Origin: Martinezella rhizogenes
GTDB lineage: Bacteria; Pseudomonadota; Alphaproteobacteria; Rhizobiales; Rhizobiaceae
Assembly: GCF_007002745.1 (NCBI RefSeq)
Contig: NZ_SGNY01000010.1
Span: 166,593 to 230,592, forward strand
Length of the DNA: 64,000 nt
Reading direction: 5' to 3'
The notes beneath the pieces were generated by a model. It made no database searches, was not told the DNA's origin, and saw only the letters and a program-made list of their open reading frames with translations. Within the stretch, counting starts at the first letter, position 1, and every line of letters starts with the position of its first letter. Shown here in pieces: positions 53,715-62,407 of the stretch. Position numbers and translations under genes: made by a program.

Positions 53715-54641
53715 CTACGCACTTTTACTGGAAATGCTCTGGACAGTTTCGAGCGTTCCTCCAAACGCATTCATGCGCTTAATCTCAAGGATCACACCGC
53801 TGTGATCAAGCTCACCCGCGCCATGCTCGACCATGGAGCGGAACAGCCGGTCAACCTCCTCGCCGACCGGTAATTTCAGGCCACGGCTTTCGGCGAAAGC
53901 CAGCGCCGTGGACGTATCCTTCACCTGGTATTTCGCCGGGCCGCCGGGGCGGAAATCGCCCTCCACCATGCGTTTTCCGTGCTGGCGGAAGACGGTGGAC
54001 TCGGCAAAACCGCCCAGCAAAGCCTGGCGCACCTGCGCCGGATCGGCTCCCCCCGCTTCAACCAGCGTCAACGCTTCGGCAACAGCGCAGATTGTCGAGG
54101 CGACGATCAGCTGGTTGGCAAGCTTGGCCAGTGAGCCGCAACCCACCGGCCCGACATGGGTGACGCGGCCAAGGCAATTGAGGAGTGGCCGCAATGCATC
54201 CACATCCCGCTGTTCACCGCCGGCCATGATGGCGAGCGTTCCCTCGATCGCCCCTTTTTCACCACCGGAAACCGGTGCGTCGACATAAGCGACGCCATAA
54301 ACCTTGGCCGCCTCAGCCTGTTCCCGTGCGCTGTCGACCGGAATGGAACTCATCACCAGCAGAATAGCACCGGGGTTCATGGTGGAAACGACACCCGAGG
54401 CACCGAACAGAACCTCGTTGCAGACCGGCCCGGAACTCAGCATGCAGATGACGACATCGGCTTCGGCCGCAGCTTCGGCAGCCGTGTCCGCCGGCTGCAC
54501 GCCCTTTGCCGCCAGAACCGCAGCTTTTTCAGCGCTGCGGTTCCAGGCCTTGACGGAAAACCCGGCCTCCGCCAGACGCCCCGCCATCGGAGCGCCCATG
54601 ATACCCGTTCCGATAACGGCGATCCGGCGAATGTCAGCCAT
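53715..54641 (-). CDS. NAD-dependent beta-hydroxyacid dehydrogenase (GarR/HIBADH type)
   Basis: A 308-residue enzyme with Rossmann motif VIGTGIMGAPMAGRLAEAG, substrate motif DAPVSGGEKGAIEGTLAIMAGG, and catalytic Lys in GSLAKLANQLIVAS. Homologues include tartronate semialdehyde reductase and 3-hydroxyisobutyrate dehydrogenase. ATG 54641 is chosen, since AAGG lies 9 nt upstream, while ATG 54650 abuts it. Located in the operon with the SAF-domain oxidoreductase and TRAP genes, it probably handles a sugar-acid intermediate. Confidence 0.92.
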   Translation of the reverse strand: MADIRRIAVIGTGIMGAPMAGRLAEAGFSVKAWNRSAEKAAVLAAKGVQPADTAAEAAAEADVVICMLSSGPVCNEVLFGASGVVSTMNPGAILLVMSSIPVDSAREQAEAAKVYGVAYVDAPVSGGEKGAIEGTLAIMAGGEQRDVDALRPLLNCLGRVTHVGPVGCGSLAKLANQLIVASTICAVAEALTLVEAGGADPAQVRQALLGGFAESTVFRQHGKRMVEGDFRPGGPAKYQVKDTSTALAFAESRGLKLPVGEEVDRLFRSMVEHGAGELDHSGVILEIKRMNAFGGTLETVQSISSKSA

Positions 54642-54653
54642 CGTTTCCATCCT

Positions 54654-54956
54654 TCAGAGCCATTGCCGGTTCAGGAAACGCACCGGCAGTTCTTCTTCGA
54701 TGAGGGCGGGAAATGCTTCCCGAAACCGGTCGAGATGGGGTGTCTTCAGATGGTCATCGAAAGCCTGCCTGTCGTCATAGACCTCGTAGAACACCACGTT
54801 GTTTCCGGTTTCCGGCCGCACCACATCGAATTGCTGGCAGCCCGGTTCATCCTGAACCGAGTGCCTGGCGTCATCGCGCGCCGCATCGAGAAAGGCGTCC
54901 ATCGCGTCGGGCTTCACCCGGAATTCTGCGATCACCACGAAAGCTCCCTTCGACAT
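54654..54956 (-). CDS. antibiotic biosynthesis monooxygenase-fold protein (YgiN-like)
   Basis: A 100-residue ABM-domain protein: GAFVVIAEFRVKPDAMDAFLDAARDDARHSVQDEPGCQQFDV and NVVFYEVYDDRQAFDDHLKTPHLDRF are typical of the dimeric ferredoxin-like barrel. ATG 54956 (GGGAG upstream) is chosen over ATG 54974. Members act as quinol monooxygenases or, in sugar pathways, as small isomerases. It is located between the two dehydrogenase genes with gaps of 12 and 17 nt. Its role here is unknown. Confidence 0.88.
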   Translation of the reverse strand: MSKGAFVVIAEFRVKPDAMDAFLDAARDDARHSVQDEPGCQQFDVVRPETGNNVVFYEVYDDRQAFDDHLKTPHLDRFREAFPALIEEELPVRFLNRQWL

Positions 54957-54973
54957 GTCCTCTCTCCCGTCCA

Positions 54974-56332
54974 TTACGCCGCGGCGTCCTTTTGCGGACG
55001 GAACTGGTTTTCCATGTCCTGGCGCAGCTTCACCACATCCAGATCATTGACCAGCTCCACATCGTCGAAGCTGACGATCTGGTCTTTCTTGATGGCGCGC
55101 TTCAGCTTGACATTATGGGCAAGGCCGATCGGCAGCGCCTTGATGTCAAGGCTGCGGGTGGCCGGAATGGCGTTTGCCCAGACCGCGTAACCGCCCTCGC
55201 CGTCGAGCATCTCGCCGGGTTGCATATCCTTCTTCGCGGTCGCCACCGCATCGCCGCGGAACTCCCTGGAGCAACCGGTAGCCTCATTGCGCAGCACGGC
55301 GGAGAGCACGCTGATCGAGGTTTCCAGCCCGATGATGTGGAAAGGACGCCACATGGAGGCGTACCAGCCGGAGGGATCGGTCAGCAGGCCATATTGCTTG
55401 AAGCAGGCACGGGCATATTCATTATGCGCCTTGAAGGTGACGAAAACGCCGTAGCGAATGTTGTTGAACACCTCGCGTCCGTCCGGCTCCTGGCTCGCAG
55501 CAATATCGACCAGACCGGAGCGCGACATACGTCCGCCATCGGCAGCGGGGCGGAAGACGCGGGCGAGATCGTGCAGGCCGGCGGGCGGGAAGGCCAGACC
55601 GTCATCCGGGCAATCCAGCCCCGTGCCGTTGGCGACGGCCGCCATTTCGATGGCCGCCTTGGTGCCGTCGGTGAAGGAATTGTACATTTTCGGATTGAAG
55701 TCGCCCTTGGCCACTTCCTCGTCCGTCCAGCCGAAATAACCCCAGACCGTGTCCGGCGTCGAATAACGGTAACGCGGCTCGAAATTCATGCCCTTGCCGG
55801 CGGAAACGACCTCAAAGCCGGTGGCGCGCGCCCAGTCGACCAGTTCGCAGATCAGCGCCGGCTGGTCGCCGTAAGCCATGGAGTAAATCAGGCCCTTCGC
55901 CCGCGCCTTCTCAGCAAGGATCGGCCCGACCATGACATCGGCTTCGACATTGACCATGACGACGTGCTTGTTGTGCTCGATGGCGCCCAGTGCATGGCGT
56001 GCACCGGCCAGCGGATGGCCGGTCGCTTCGATCACGCATTCGATCTCGCCGCAGGCGAAAAGCTCGTTCACATCGTCGGTCACATAGGTCTTGCCGCTCT
56101 TCAGCGCATCGGCGCAATTCGTCGCGTCGTAACGCTCCTTCGGCCAGCCGACGCGGTCAAACGATTCCCTTGCCTTGCCGACATTGAGGTCTGCGACGGC
56201 GACCATGTGGAAACCGGCGATGCGCTGCGCCTGCGCCAGCACCATGGAGCCGAACTTGCCGGCACCGATGAGACCAACCCGGACAGGTTTGCCGCCGGCT
56301 GCACGCGCTGACAGAAGAGAATAGAGATTCAT
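54974..56332 (-). CDS. NAD-dependent oxidoreductase with C-terminal SAF domain
   Basis: A 452-residue protein. The N-terminal Rossmann fold (VRVGLIGAGKFGSMVLAQAQ, residues about 19-38) and EATGHPLAGARHALGAIEHNKHVVMVNVEADV resemble homoserine dehydrogenase-like enzymes. The C-terminus (about 370-440) is an SAF domain (GEMLDGEGGYAVWANAIPA, LPIGLAHNVKLKRAIKKDQIVSFDDVEL). It is common in rhizobial polyol and sugar-acid loci. ATG 56332 (AAGGA 9 nt upstream) is used; a longer frame to 56590 would consume the regulatory region. First gene of the TRAP operon. Confidence 0.88.
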   Translation of the reverse strand: MNLYSLLSARAAGGKPVRVGLIGAGKFGSMVLAQAQRIAGFHMVAVADLNVGKARESFDRVGWPKERYDATNCADALKSGKTYVTDDVNELFACGEIECVIEATGHPLAGARHALGAIEHNKHVVMVNVEADVMVGPILAEKARAKGLIYSMAYGDQPALICELVDWARATGFEVVSAGKGMNFEPRYRYSTPDTVWGYFGWTDEEVAKGDFNPKMYNSFTDGTKAAIEMAAVANGTGLDCPDDGLAFPPAGLHDLARVFRPAADGGRMSRSGLVDIAASQEPDGREVFNNIRYGVFVTFKAHNEYARACFKQYGLLTDPSGWYASMWRPFHIIGLETSISVLSAVLRNEATGCSREFRGDAVATAKKDMQPGEMLDGEGGYAVWANAIPATRSLDIKALPIGLAHNVKLKRAIKKDQIVSFDDVELVNDLDVVKLRQDMENQFRPQKDAAA

Positions 56333-56557
56333 GTTTTGACATCCTTCGCTGGGGAAATTGCTGGCGAGAATGTCCAGACTGCCCGGCGAAGGCCATGCGA
56401 TACCGAGGCAGCGAAGGTTCACCCCTCGCGGCGCTGGCCACATGACGTTTCTGCGTTCCTCCCGGATCCCGGCACACACTTGCGCCGGCTCTCGCGGTCG
56501 CCTCCCAAAGCAACCTTGAGACCAGAGTAGGAGCGTTCGGATATTAGTTCTATTTAG

Positions 56558-56570
56558 AAAATCAGATTTT
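56558..56570. promoter_or_regulatory. operator-like palindrome before the SAF/TRAP operon
   Basis: AAAATC-A-GATTTT is a perfect 13-bp palindrome in AT-rich DNA between the LacI-type gene and the SAF oxidoreductase gene. Neighbouring TTTAG/CTAAC repeats (56573-56588) add dyad symmetry. The rest of the 262-nt gap holds nothing notable. The upstream LacI-type protein is the probable binder (inference). Confidence 0.5.
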
Positions 56571-56594
56571 TCGTTTAGTTTATCTAACAAGCCA

Positions 56595-57644
56595 TCAGGC
56601 CGATTTGCGCAGCATCAGATCGGCGCTGAGCAGGATACGTTCACGCATCCGCGTCGTGTCATCCGTCTCATCATCCAGCTTCTGCAGCAGAAGCTCGATC
56701 GACAGCCTGCCGATCTCGTTATAATTCTGCGCCACCGTGGTAATCGGCGGGCAGGCATAACGCGACAGCGGATGGTCGTCATGGCCGGCAACCCTGAGAT
56801 CGTAGTCGGAGCCATGGCCAACCTTGATGCCCTTCTGGAAGGCGGCGGCGATGACGCCGAAGGCGATACGGTCATTGGCGCATAAAATGGTGCGGGATGG
56901 CAAATGCCCTGCCCCATCCAGCAGCCTGCTCGCCTCATCAAAGGCGAAACGTTCGAAATCCCAGGTGACGATGCCGGGAACATCGATGACATGCGGCTCG
57001 AAGCCCAGACGCTGCATCGCTTCCTCATAGGCCGTGCGGCGTGTCGCAGCGTTGGTATTGACCTGCGGCATATCGAAGAAACAGGGCGGTTCACCCGAAC
57101 GGCAGAGATAATCCACCATCAGCCCGACACTCTGGCGGTTGTCCGTGCCGACAAAGGCCGAAGTCTCATCCAGCGGCGAATCGACATAAACGATCGGAAT
57201 GCTGGCCGCGAGCTGCTCCAGCGTGGCGCGATGGGATTTGACGCCGAGCGGCGCGATGATCGCGCCCGCCACATTCATCGACTTGAAGGTGCGGATAGCC
57301 CGGTCCTCGATTTCCGCCTTGCCATCCGAAGACAGCACGAAGGCAAGGAACCCCGCCTCATTGGCGATGAGTTCGATGCGGCTCGTCAGCGCCATGTAGA
57401 ACGGGTCGGTCGAGTTCGGAATGATGATGCCGATGATATTGGAACGGCGGCGGTTGAGGTTGACGGCGAATATATTCGGCCGGAAGCCCGATTTCTTCAG
57501 CGCATCCTCGATGGTGTCCCGCGTCTTCTTGCGGACCGAGGCCGGATCATTGAAGTATTTCGAAACAGTCGGGCGGGAAAGGCCGACGAATTCCGAAAAT
57601 TCTTCCATCGTCCTGATAGATTTGGCCAAAGTGCTTGCCCCCAT
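56595..57644 (-). CDS. LacI-family transcriptional regulator
   Basis: A 349-residue regulator. The helix-turn-helix has a divergent first helix (IRTMEEFSEFVGLSRPTVSKYFNDPASVRKKTRDTIEDALKKSGFRPN); the sensor domain follows (IIGIIIPNSTDPFYMALTSRIELIANEAG). The start codon ATG 57644 lies within a near-palindrome and has no clear ribosome site. Located between the altritol/galactitol dehydrogenase genes and the SAF/TRAP operon, on the same strand as both, it could control either. Confidence 0.9.
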   Translation of the reverse strand: MGASTLAKSIRTMEEFSEFVGLSRPTVSKYFNDPASVRKKTRDTIEDALKKSGFRPNIFAVNLNRRRSNIIGIIIPNSTDPFYMALTSRIELIANEAGFLAFVLSSDGKAEIEDRAIRTFKSMNVAGAIIAPLGVKSHRATLEQLAASIPIVYVDSPLDETSAFVGTDNRQSVGLMVDYLCRSGEPPCFFDMPQVNTNAATRRTAYEEAMQRLGFEPHVIDVPGIVTWDFERFAFDEASRLLDGAGHLPSRTILCANDRIAFGVIAAAFQKGIKVGHGSDYDLRVAGHDDHPLSRYACPPITTVAQNYNEIGRLSIELLLQKLDDETDDTTRMRERILLSADLMLRKSA

Positions 57645-57657
57645 GAAATATTACATG
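57642..57657. promoter_or_regulatory. near-palindrome spanning the lacI-type start codon
   Basis: CATGAAATATTACATG is symmetric at 14 of 16 positions and includes the ATG of the LacI-type gene. Its position suggests autoregulation by blocking the start region, or a leaderless mRNA promoter just upstream (TATAGAGT on the minus strand). Confidence 0.4.
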
Positions 57658-57722
57658 TGGTACTCTATATCGACCGGCCTTCGCACGAAAAGCCGGTCGA
57701 ATGGTTATCAACGGCCAAACGA

Positions 57723-58733
57723 TTATTCGGCCGTAAACTGCACTTTCATCGTCGCCGGATCGGACGGTTTTTTTGTAAAGAATGGCAGCATTTCCGAAAG
57801 CGGCAACCGGTGCGACACCAGCCGCGCCATGACATCGCCATCCGTCTCCAGAATGGCAAGCGCCTGCGGTATGTTGCGGTTCAGCGAATGGGAGCCGACA
57901 AGCTTCAGCTGACGCCGGAAGATTTCGAAAGGCGCCACCGAAATGCGGGCATCCGGCGCACAGACGCCGAAAAACAGCGCGGTGCCGCCATCCGCAACCA
58001 GCGGGATCATCGCTTCGGCAACGGCGGCAATACCCGTCGCATCGGCCACAAAATCGAAAGACTTCTGTTGCCGCACGAGCGCTTCCGAGCCCGACACCGC
58101 CACCTTGAGCCCAAGACTTTCGGCAAAGGCCAGCCGGCTTTCATTGATATCGGCCATCGTTACTGTCTGAATGCCGCGGGCTTTCAGCGACAGGGCAAGC
58201 AGCAGGCCGATGGGACCGGCGCCAAACACCAGCGCACTCTCCGGCACCACACCAGTCTCACCAATGCCAGCGCTTTGCATGCCATTGACGACGCAGGCGA
58301 GCGGTTCGGCAAGTGCCGCGACATGGTAGGGCATCGAACCGATGCCGTGCAGGTGATCCGCACGCACCACGCTGAATTCGGCAAAGCCGCCATTGTGGGA
58401 AACGCCATAGGCCTTCAGCGTGCTGCAAAGGTTGGTCAGCCCCTTCCTGCAGCTGGCGCAGGTGCCACATGGCAAATTGGGATCGACGGCCACACGGTCA
58501 CCGGCCCTGAAGCCTGTCACATCGGAAGCCACGGCCGCAACTTCACCGGCATATTCATGGCCGGGGATGACGGGAAACGCACCGTCACCATAACGCGCAT
58601 GCAGCACGTCTATATCGGTGTGGCAAAGCCCCGAAGCCTTGACCCGCACGAGCGCGTGACCCGGCGGCAGATCGGCGACAGGGAGTTCCGCCAGCACGGC
58701 GCGTCCCTTCTCGACGAATTGAATGGCATGCAT
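57723..58733 (-). CDS. zinc alcohol dehydrogenase, D-altritol dehydrogenase type
   Basis: A 336-residue medium-chain dehydrogenase (PF00107). Catalytic Zn ligands are Cys in ASGLCHTD and His-Glu in PGHEYAGE; the structural Zn site is CGTCASCRKGLTNLC, and cofactor binding is GAGPIGLL. In A. fabrum C58 a PF00107 enzyme in a cluster of this content oxidises D-altritol to D-tagatose, and the neighbours here match. ATG 58733 is preferred (GGAG 6 nt upstream) over 58739. It lies 16 nt after the SDR gene. Confidence 0.9.
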   Translation of the reverse strand: MHAIQFVEKGRAVLAELPVADLPPGHALVRVKASGLCHTDIDVLHARYGDGAFPVIPGHEYAGEVAAVASDVTGFRAGDRVAVDPNLPCGTCASCRKGLTNLCSTLKAYGVSHNGGFAEFSVVRADHLHGIGSMPYHVAALAEPLACVVNGMQSAGIGETGVVPESALVFGAGPIGLLLALSLKARGIQTVTMADINESRLAFAESLGLKVAVSGSEALVRQQKSFDFVADATGIAAVAEAMIPLVADGGTALFFGVCAPDARISVAPFEIFRRQLKLVGSHSLNRNIPQALAILETDGDVMARLVSHRLPLSEMLPFFTKKPSDPATMKVQFTAE

Positions 58734-58749
58734 GGTCATCTCCGGCTTT

Positions 58750-59520
58750 TCAGCTCATCCAGTTGCCGCCGTCGACATTGTATGTCTGGGCGAGAATATA
58801 ATCGCTGTCGGCGGAGGCGAGGAACACCGCCAGCCCCTTGATATCGTCAGGCGTGGCGAAACGGCCGATCGGCACGGATTTGGCCACCGCCGCCTTCTTC
58901 TCGCCGGGCTTCAAGCCTTCCCATTTGGCGAAATGCGCATCGACCACTTCCCAATGCTCGCCATCCACGACACCCGGCGCAATGGCGTTGACATTGATGC
59001 CATGTTTGACCAGCGCCAGCGCCGCCGACTGCGTGGCGGAAATGATCGCCGCCTTGGAGGCGCAATAAAGCGTGACCAGCGCCTCGCCGCGCCGTCCGGC
59101 CTGGCTGGCCATATTGATGATCTTGCCGCCGCGCGCGCGCTCGATCATGACATTGGAGACAGCCTTCATCATGAACAGCGGTCCCTTGAGATTGATGTCG
59201 AACACCCGCTCATAGCTCTCTTCGGTAATGCCGTTGATCGGCGCCATATCGAAGATCGCGGCATTGTTGACGAGAATATCGATGCCGCCGAACTCCTCAT
59301 CCACCGCCTTCACCACCGCATCGATCTCTGAAAGATCGGTCACATCCAGCTTCACGGCCTTGGCGGCGGGGCCGATGGCGGCGGCAGAGGCGGTCGCGCG
59401 GGCGATATCGATATCGGCAATAATCACCTTCGCGCCTTCATCGGCAAAAGCCTGCGCAAAACCAAGGCCGATACCGCGGGCAGCGCCGGTGATCAGCGCA
59501 ACCTTGTTGTTCAATCTCAT
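58750..59520 (-). CDS. short-chain dehydrogenase, galactitol/sorbitol 2-dehydrogenase type
   Basis: A 256-residue SDR with cofactor motif TGAARGIGLGF, NNAA at about residue 87, and catalytic Ser-Tyr-Lys in NMASQAGRRGEALVTLYCASKAA. The ending SDYILAQTYNVDGGNWMS matches rhizobial sorbitol dehydrogenase SmoS. In this galactitol cluster it most likely oxidises galactitol at C2 to tagatose. It is the middle gene of the leftward unit binding protein - SDR - zinc dehydrogenase, though 263 nt with a repeat separate it from the binding protein. Confidence 0.9.
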   Translation of the reverse strand: MRLNNKVALITGAARGIGLGFAQAFADEGAKVIIADIDIARATASAAAIGPAAKAVKLDVTDLSEIDAVVKAVDEEFGGIDILVNNAAIFDMAPINGITEESYERVFDINLKGPLFMMKAVSNVMIERARGGKIINMASQAGRRGEALVTLYCASKAAIISATQSAALALVKHGINVNAIAPGVVDGEHWEVVDAHFAKWEGLKPGEKKAAVAKSVPIGRFATPDDIKGLAVFLASADSDYILAQTYNVDGGNWMS

Positions 59521-59590
59521 GTCGATCTCCGTGATGCATGGCGGGTCAATTGGCCATGCTCGTTTGTTGTTCGATGCTTTTCCTCACTCC

Positions 59591-59709
59591 CCTCATTCCT
59601 GTGCTTGTCACAGGAATCCAGCCGACGCGGCTCTCACGCGGCGAGAAAGTCCTTCCAGCCCAAAGACTTGGGCTGACTGGATTCCTGTGACAGGCACAGG
59701 AATGAGGGA
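59591..59709. repeat. large palindromic intergenic repeat
   Basis: Arms of about 33 nt (CCTCATTCCTGTG...CACAGGAATCCAG and its complement) face each other across a 50-nt centre with its own GCCCAAAGACTTGGGC hairpin. Each arm also folds on itself (CCTGTG...CACAGG). The element lies between the SDR gene and the binding-protein gene and looks like a member of a dispersed rhizobial palindrome family, distinct from the RIME-like pair. Confidence 0.75.
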
Positions 59710-59735
59710 AGAATTGGCCCTCGATCCCCACCCAT

Positions 59736-59766
59736 GCCGCCCGCCACCAGAAGGCGAACGGGCGGC
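59736..59766 (-). terminator. hairpin after the binding-protein gene
   Basis: GCCGCCCG and CGGGCGGC form an 8-bp perfect stem 17 nt beyond the binding-protein stop on the minus strand. No T run, so it may only reduce read-through into the dehydrogenase genes. Confidence 0.45.
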
Positions 59767-59783
59767 ACGCCGGGAGGACGCGG

Positions 59784-61097
59784 CTACTTGATGTAGCCCG
59801 CGCGGGTCATGTCACGTTCGACCTGTTTCTGCGCGCCTTCGAGCGCCGCATCAACGGTCTGCTGGCCGGAAAGGGCTGCCGCGATCTGCTGGCCGACAAC
59901 CGTACCGATGGACTGGAATTCCGGTATGGCGACGAACTGCACACCGGTATAGGGCACCGGATCCTTGGTCGGCTTGGACGGATCGGCAGACATGATCGCC
60001 TTCAGCACCGTATCCGCGAAAGGCGCAGCCTTCTTGTATTCCGGCAGCTCATAGGTGGATTTGCGCGTACCCGGCGGCACGGCCACCCAGCCCTCGCTTT
60101 CACCAACCGTCTTCACATAGGACTTCGAAGTCGCCCATTTGACGAAGGACTTGGCGGTTTCAAGCTTCTTCGTGCTGTTTGGAATTGCAAGGTTCCAGGA
60201 CCACGACCAGCTCGAACCGTTCGGCGTTACCTCGACCGGAGCACGCGTAAACGCGGTCTTGTCGGCAACCTGGCTCTGCTTGGGGTCATAAACGCGGCCC
60301 GCCGCCGAGGTGGCGTCGATCCACATGGCGCAGCGGCCGGAGGAAAACAGCGTCTGGTTTTCATTGAAGCCGTTGGCGGCCGCACCGGGCGGGCCGTAGG
60401 AGGTCATCAGCGCCACATAATCCGCAATCGCCTTTTTCCACGGCTCGCTCGTCAGCTGCGGTTTCCAGTCCATGTCGAACCAGCGGCCGCCATAGGTATT
60501 GATCATGGTGCCGAGGAAGGCCATGTTTTCGCCCCAGCCCGGCTTGCCGCGCAGGCATATGCCATATTGCTGTTTCGACTTGTCGGTCAGCTTGGCGGCA
60601 AAATCCTTGATCTGGTCGTAGGTCGGATTGTCAGGCATTTTCAGGCCTGCGGCGTCGAACAGATCCTTGCGGTAAAGCGTGAACGAGCTTTCGGTGTAGA
60701 ACGGCACGGCGTAAAGTTTGCCGTCCACCGTCAGGCCCTTTTTGATCGGGTCGAGCAGATCGGCGTAATCGTAATCGTCGCCGAGATCGTCGACCGGCGC
60801 CAGCCAGCCCTGCTTGCCCCAGATCGGCGCTTCGTAACCACCAATGGTCATGATGTCGAACTGCCCGCCATTGGTGGCGATGTCGGTGGTGACGCGTTCG
60901 CGCAGAACATTCTCTTCCAGCACGATCCAGTTGATCTTGTTGCCTGTTTCCTTCTCCCAGGCGCTGGAAAGCTTCTGCATGATGATCATGTCGCCATTGT
61001 TGACGGTGGCGATGTTGATCTCTTCCGCCTGCGCCAGCCCGGCCAGAAGCCCGGCTCCAACTACAGACGACGACAGAATTCCAATGAATTTGTTCAT
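59784..61097 (-). CDS. ABC polyol-binding protein (galactitol/altritol type)
   Basis: A 437-residue binding protein with a Sec signal peptide (MNKFIGILSSSVVGAGLLAG..., ending AQAE). EINIATVNNGDMIIMQKLSSAWEKETGNKINWIVLEENVLRERVTTDIATNGGQFDIMTIGGYE is typical of polyol (sorbitol/mannitol) receptors. A strong AAGGAGGAG precedes ATG 61097; upstream in-frame starts to 61199 run into the promoter. It is on the opposite strand from its presumed permease gene at 63806, an uncommon split. Confidence 0.92.
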   Translation of the reverse strand: MNKFIGILSSSVVGAGLLAGLAQAEEINIATVNNGDMIIMQKLSSAWEKETGNKINWIVLEENVLRERVTTDIATNGGQFDIMTIGGYEAPIWGKQGWLAPVDDLGDDYDYADLLDPIKKGLTVDGKLYAVPFYTESSFTLYRKDLFDAAGLKMPDNPTYDQIKDFAAKLTDKSKQQYGICLRGKPGWGENMAFLGTMINTYGGRWFDMDWKPQLTSEPWKKAIADYVALMTSYGPPGAAANGFNENQTLFSSGRCAMWIDATSAAGRVYDPKQSQVADKTAFTRAPVEVTPNGSSWSWSWNLAIPNSTKKLETAKSFVKWATSKSYVKTVGESEGWVAVPPGTRKSTYELPEYKKAAPFADTVLKAIMSADPSKPTKDPVPYTGVQFVAIPEFQSIGTVVGQQIAAALSGQQTVDAALEGAQKQVERDMTRAGYIK

Positions 61098-61417
61098 GAT
61101 ACCCGCTCCTCCTTTACGGATGTCCACGCATAACAATACATGCGTAAATTTTTTATCTCGCGAAATTGCGTCCATTGTCAACATCCAAAAATAAATCATC
61201 GCGCAACCGAACCGCCCGAAACCCGCATAAATCCTTGTTTATACCAGTATATTCGCTTCATAATTTATTATTTCGAGCATTTCCCTTGCTGCATTGCAGC
61301 AGATATTTCATCCATTAATATCTTGACGCGCGTAAACTTTAACTGATATCCGAGAAAATAACAGACCGGAAATGCACCTGCCCGGCAGGACGGCAGCACA
61401 TGCTTATGGAGGAGACG
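61098..61417. promoter_or_regulatory. 320-nt divergent promoter region of the galactitol cluster
   Basis: AT-rich (61140-61350) with two clear dyads: ACGCAT...ATGCGT (61126-61145) near the binding-protein promoter, and TGCTGCA-T-TGCAGCA (61287-61301, perfect 7-bp arms) nearer the kinase side. A TTGACG at 61323-61328 is a possible -35. These are candidate operators for the cluster regulator; none is proven. Confidence 0.5.
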
Positions 61418-62407
61418 ATGAGGCAGGCATCTACACTGGCGCCGCAGACCCAGGGCCCGACCATCACGGCCGGCGAAATCCTCGTGGAGATCATGGCGAC
61501 GACGGTGGGAAACGGCTTTCTCGAGCCGCAAACGCTGATCGGCCCTTTCCCGAGCGGCGCACCGGCCATCTTCATCGATCAGGTGGCGCGGTGCGGCGGA
61601 ACCGCCGGCATCATTGCCGCAGTCGGTGACGACGATTTCGGCCGCCTCAATGTCGAAAGGCTGCGCCGCGACGGCGTCGATGTCTCGGCCATCGCCACTA
61701 TTCCAGATCGCCCGACCGGCAGCGCCTTCGTGCGCTACCGTGAGAACGGCGCGCGCGACTTCGTTTTCAACATCGCCCATTCCGCGGCCAGCGAAACGCA
61801 GATGACCGATGAGGCGCAGGCGCTCATCGAAAAAGCCGGCCATGTGCACGTCATGGGATCGGCCTTCGCGATTGCCGGCATTGGCGACATCATTCTGGCA
61901 GCGATCAGACATGTCAGGGCACGTGGCGGTTCGGTGTCTTTCGATCCGAACATCCGCAAGGAACTGGCGCAGGGTGACGAAGGCCGCAGGCTGATCGACG
62001 ATCTGCTTGCCGTCACCGATCTCCTGCTGCCGTCAGGCGAAGAACTTCAGGCCGCCTCCGGTCTGGACGATGAGGATGCGGCAATCGAAAAGCTGCTCGC
62101 CTCCGGTGTCGGCGAAATCGTGCTGAAACGCGGCGCGAAGGGCGCAAGCCATTTCAGCCGCGCCCATGGGCGCATCGACGCCCCCGGCCTGAAGGTGGCG
62201 GAAATCGACCCGACCGGTGCCGGCGACTGTTTCGGCGCAACCTACCTCACCTGCCGCCGCCTCGGCATGCACCCGGCAAAAGCGCTCGCTTACGCCAATG
62301 CATCGGGTGCCCACAACGTCATCAGGCGCGGCCCGATGGAGGGCGCTGCCAGCCTTGCCGAACTCGATGCCTTCATGGCCGCGCAATTGTCGGAGGAAGT
62401 CCTATGA
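61418..62407 (+). CDS. PfkB-family kinase, D-tagatose kinase type
   Basis: A 329-residue ribokinase-family sugar kinase (PF00294). The ATP/anion-hole signature [14 protein letters not shown] with catalytic Asp lies near residue 270, and [29 protein letters not shown] near residue 55. In A. fabrum C58 the PF00294 enzyme of the altritol/galactitol cluster phosphorylates D-tagatose at C6. ATG 61418 (GGAGG 5 nt upstream) is preferred over ATG 61400. The stop overlaps the next start (ATGA). Confidence 0.92.
   Translation: MRQASTLAPQTQGPTITAGEILVEIMATTVGNGFLEPQTLIGPFPSGAPAIFIDQVARCGGTAGIIAAVGDDDFGRLNVERLRRDGVDVSAIATIPDRPTGSAFVRYRENGARDFVFNIAHSAASETQMTDEAQALIEKAGHVHVMGSAFAIAGIGDIILAAIRHVRARGGSVSFDPNIRKELAQGDEGRRLIDDLLAVTDLLLPSGEELQAASGLDDEDAAIEKLLASGVGEIVLKRGAKGASHFSRAHGRIDAPGLKVAEIDPTGAGDCFGATYLTCRRLGMHPAKALAYANASGAHNVIRRGPMEGAASLAELDAFMAAQLSEEVL

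Noticed and set aside
56904..58841. 645-codon plus-strand frame opposite the LacI-type and dehydrogenase genes
   Set aside because: It is the antisense of two clear genes and their spacer, with no start signal.
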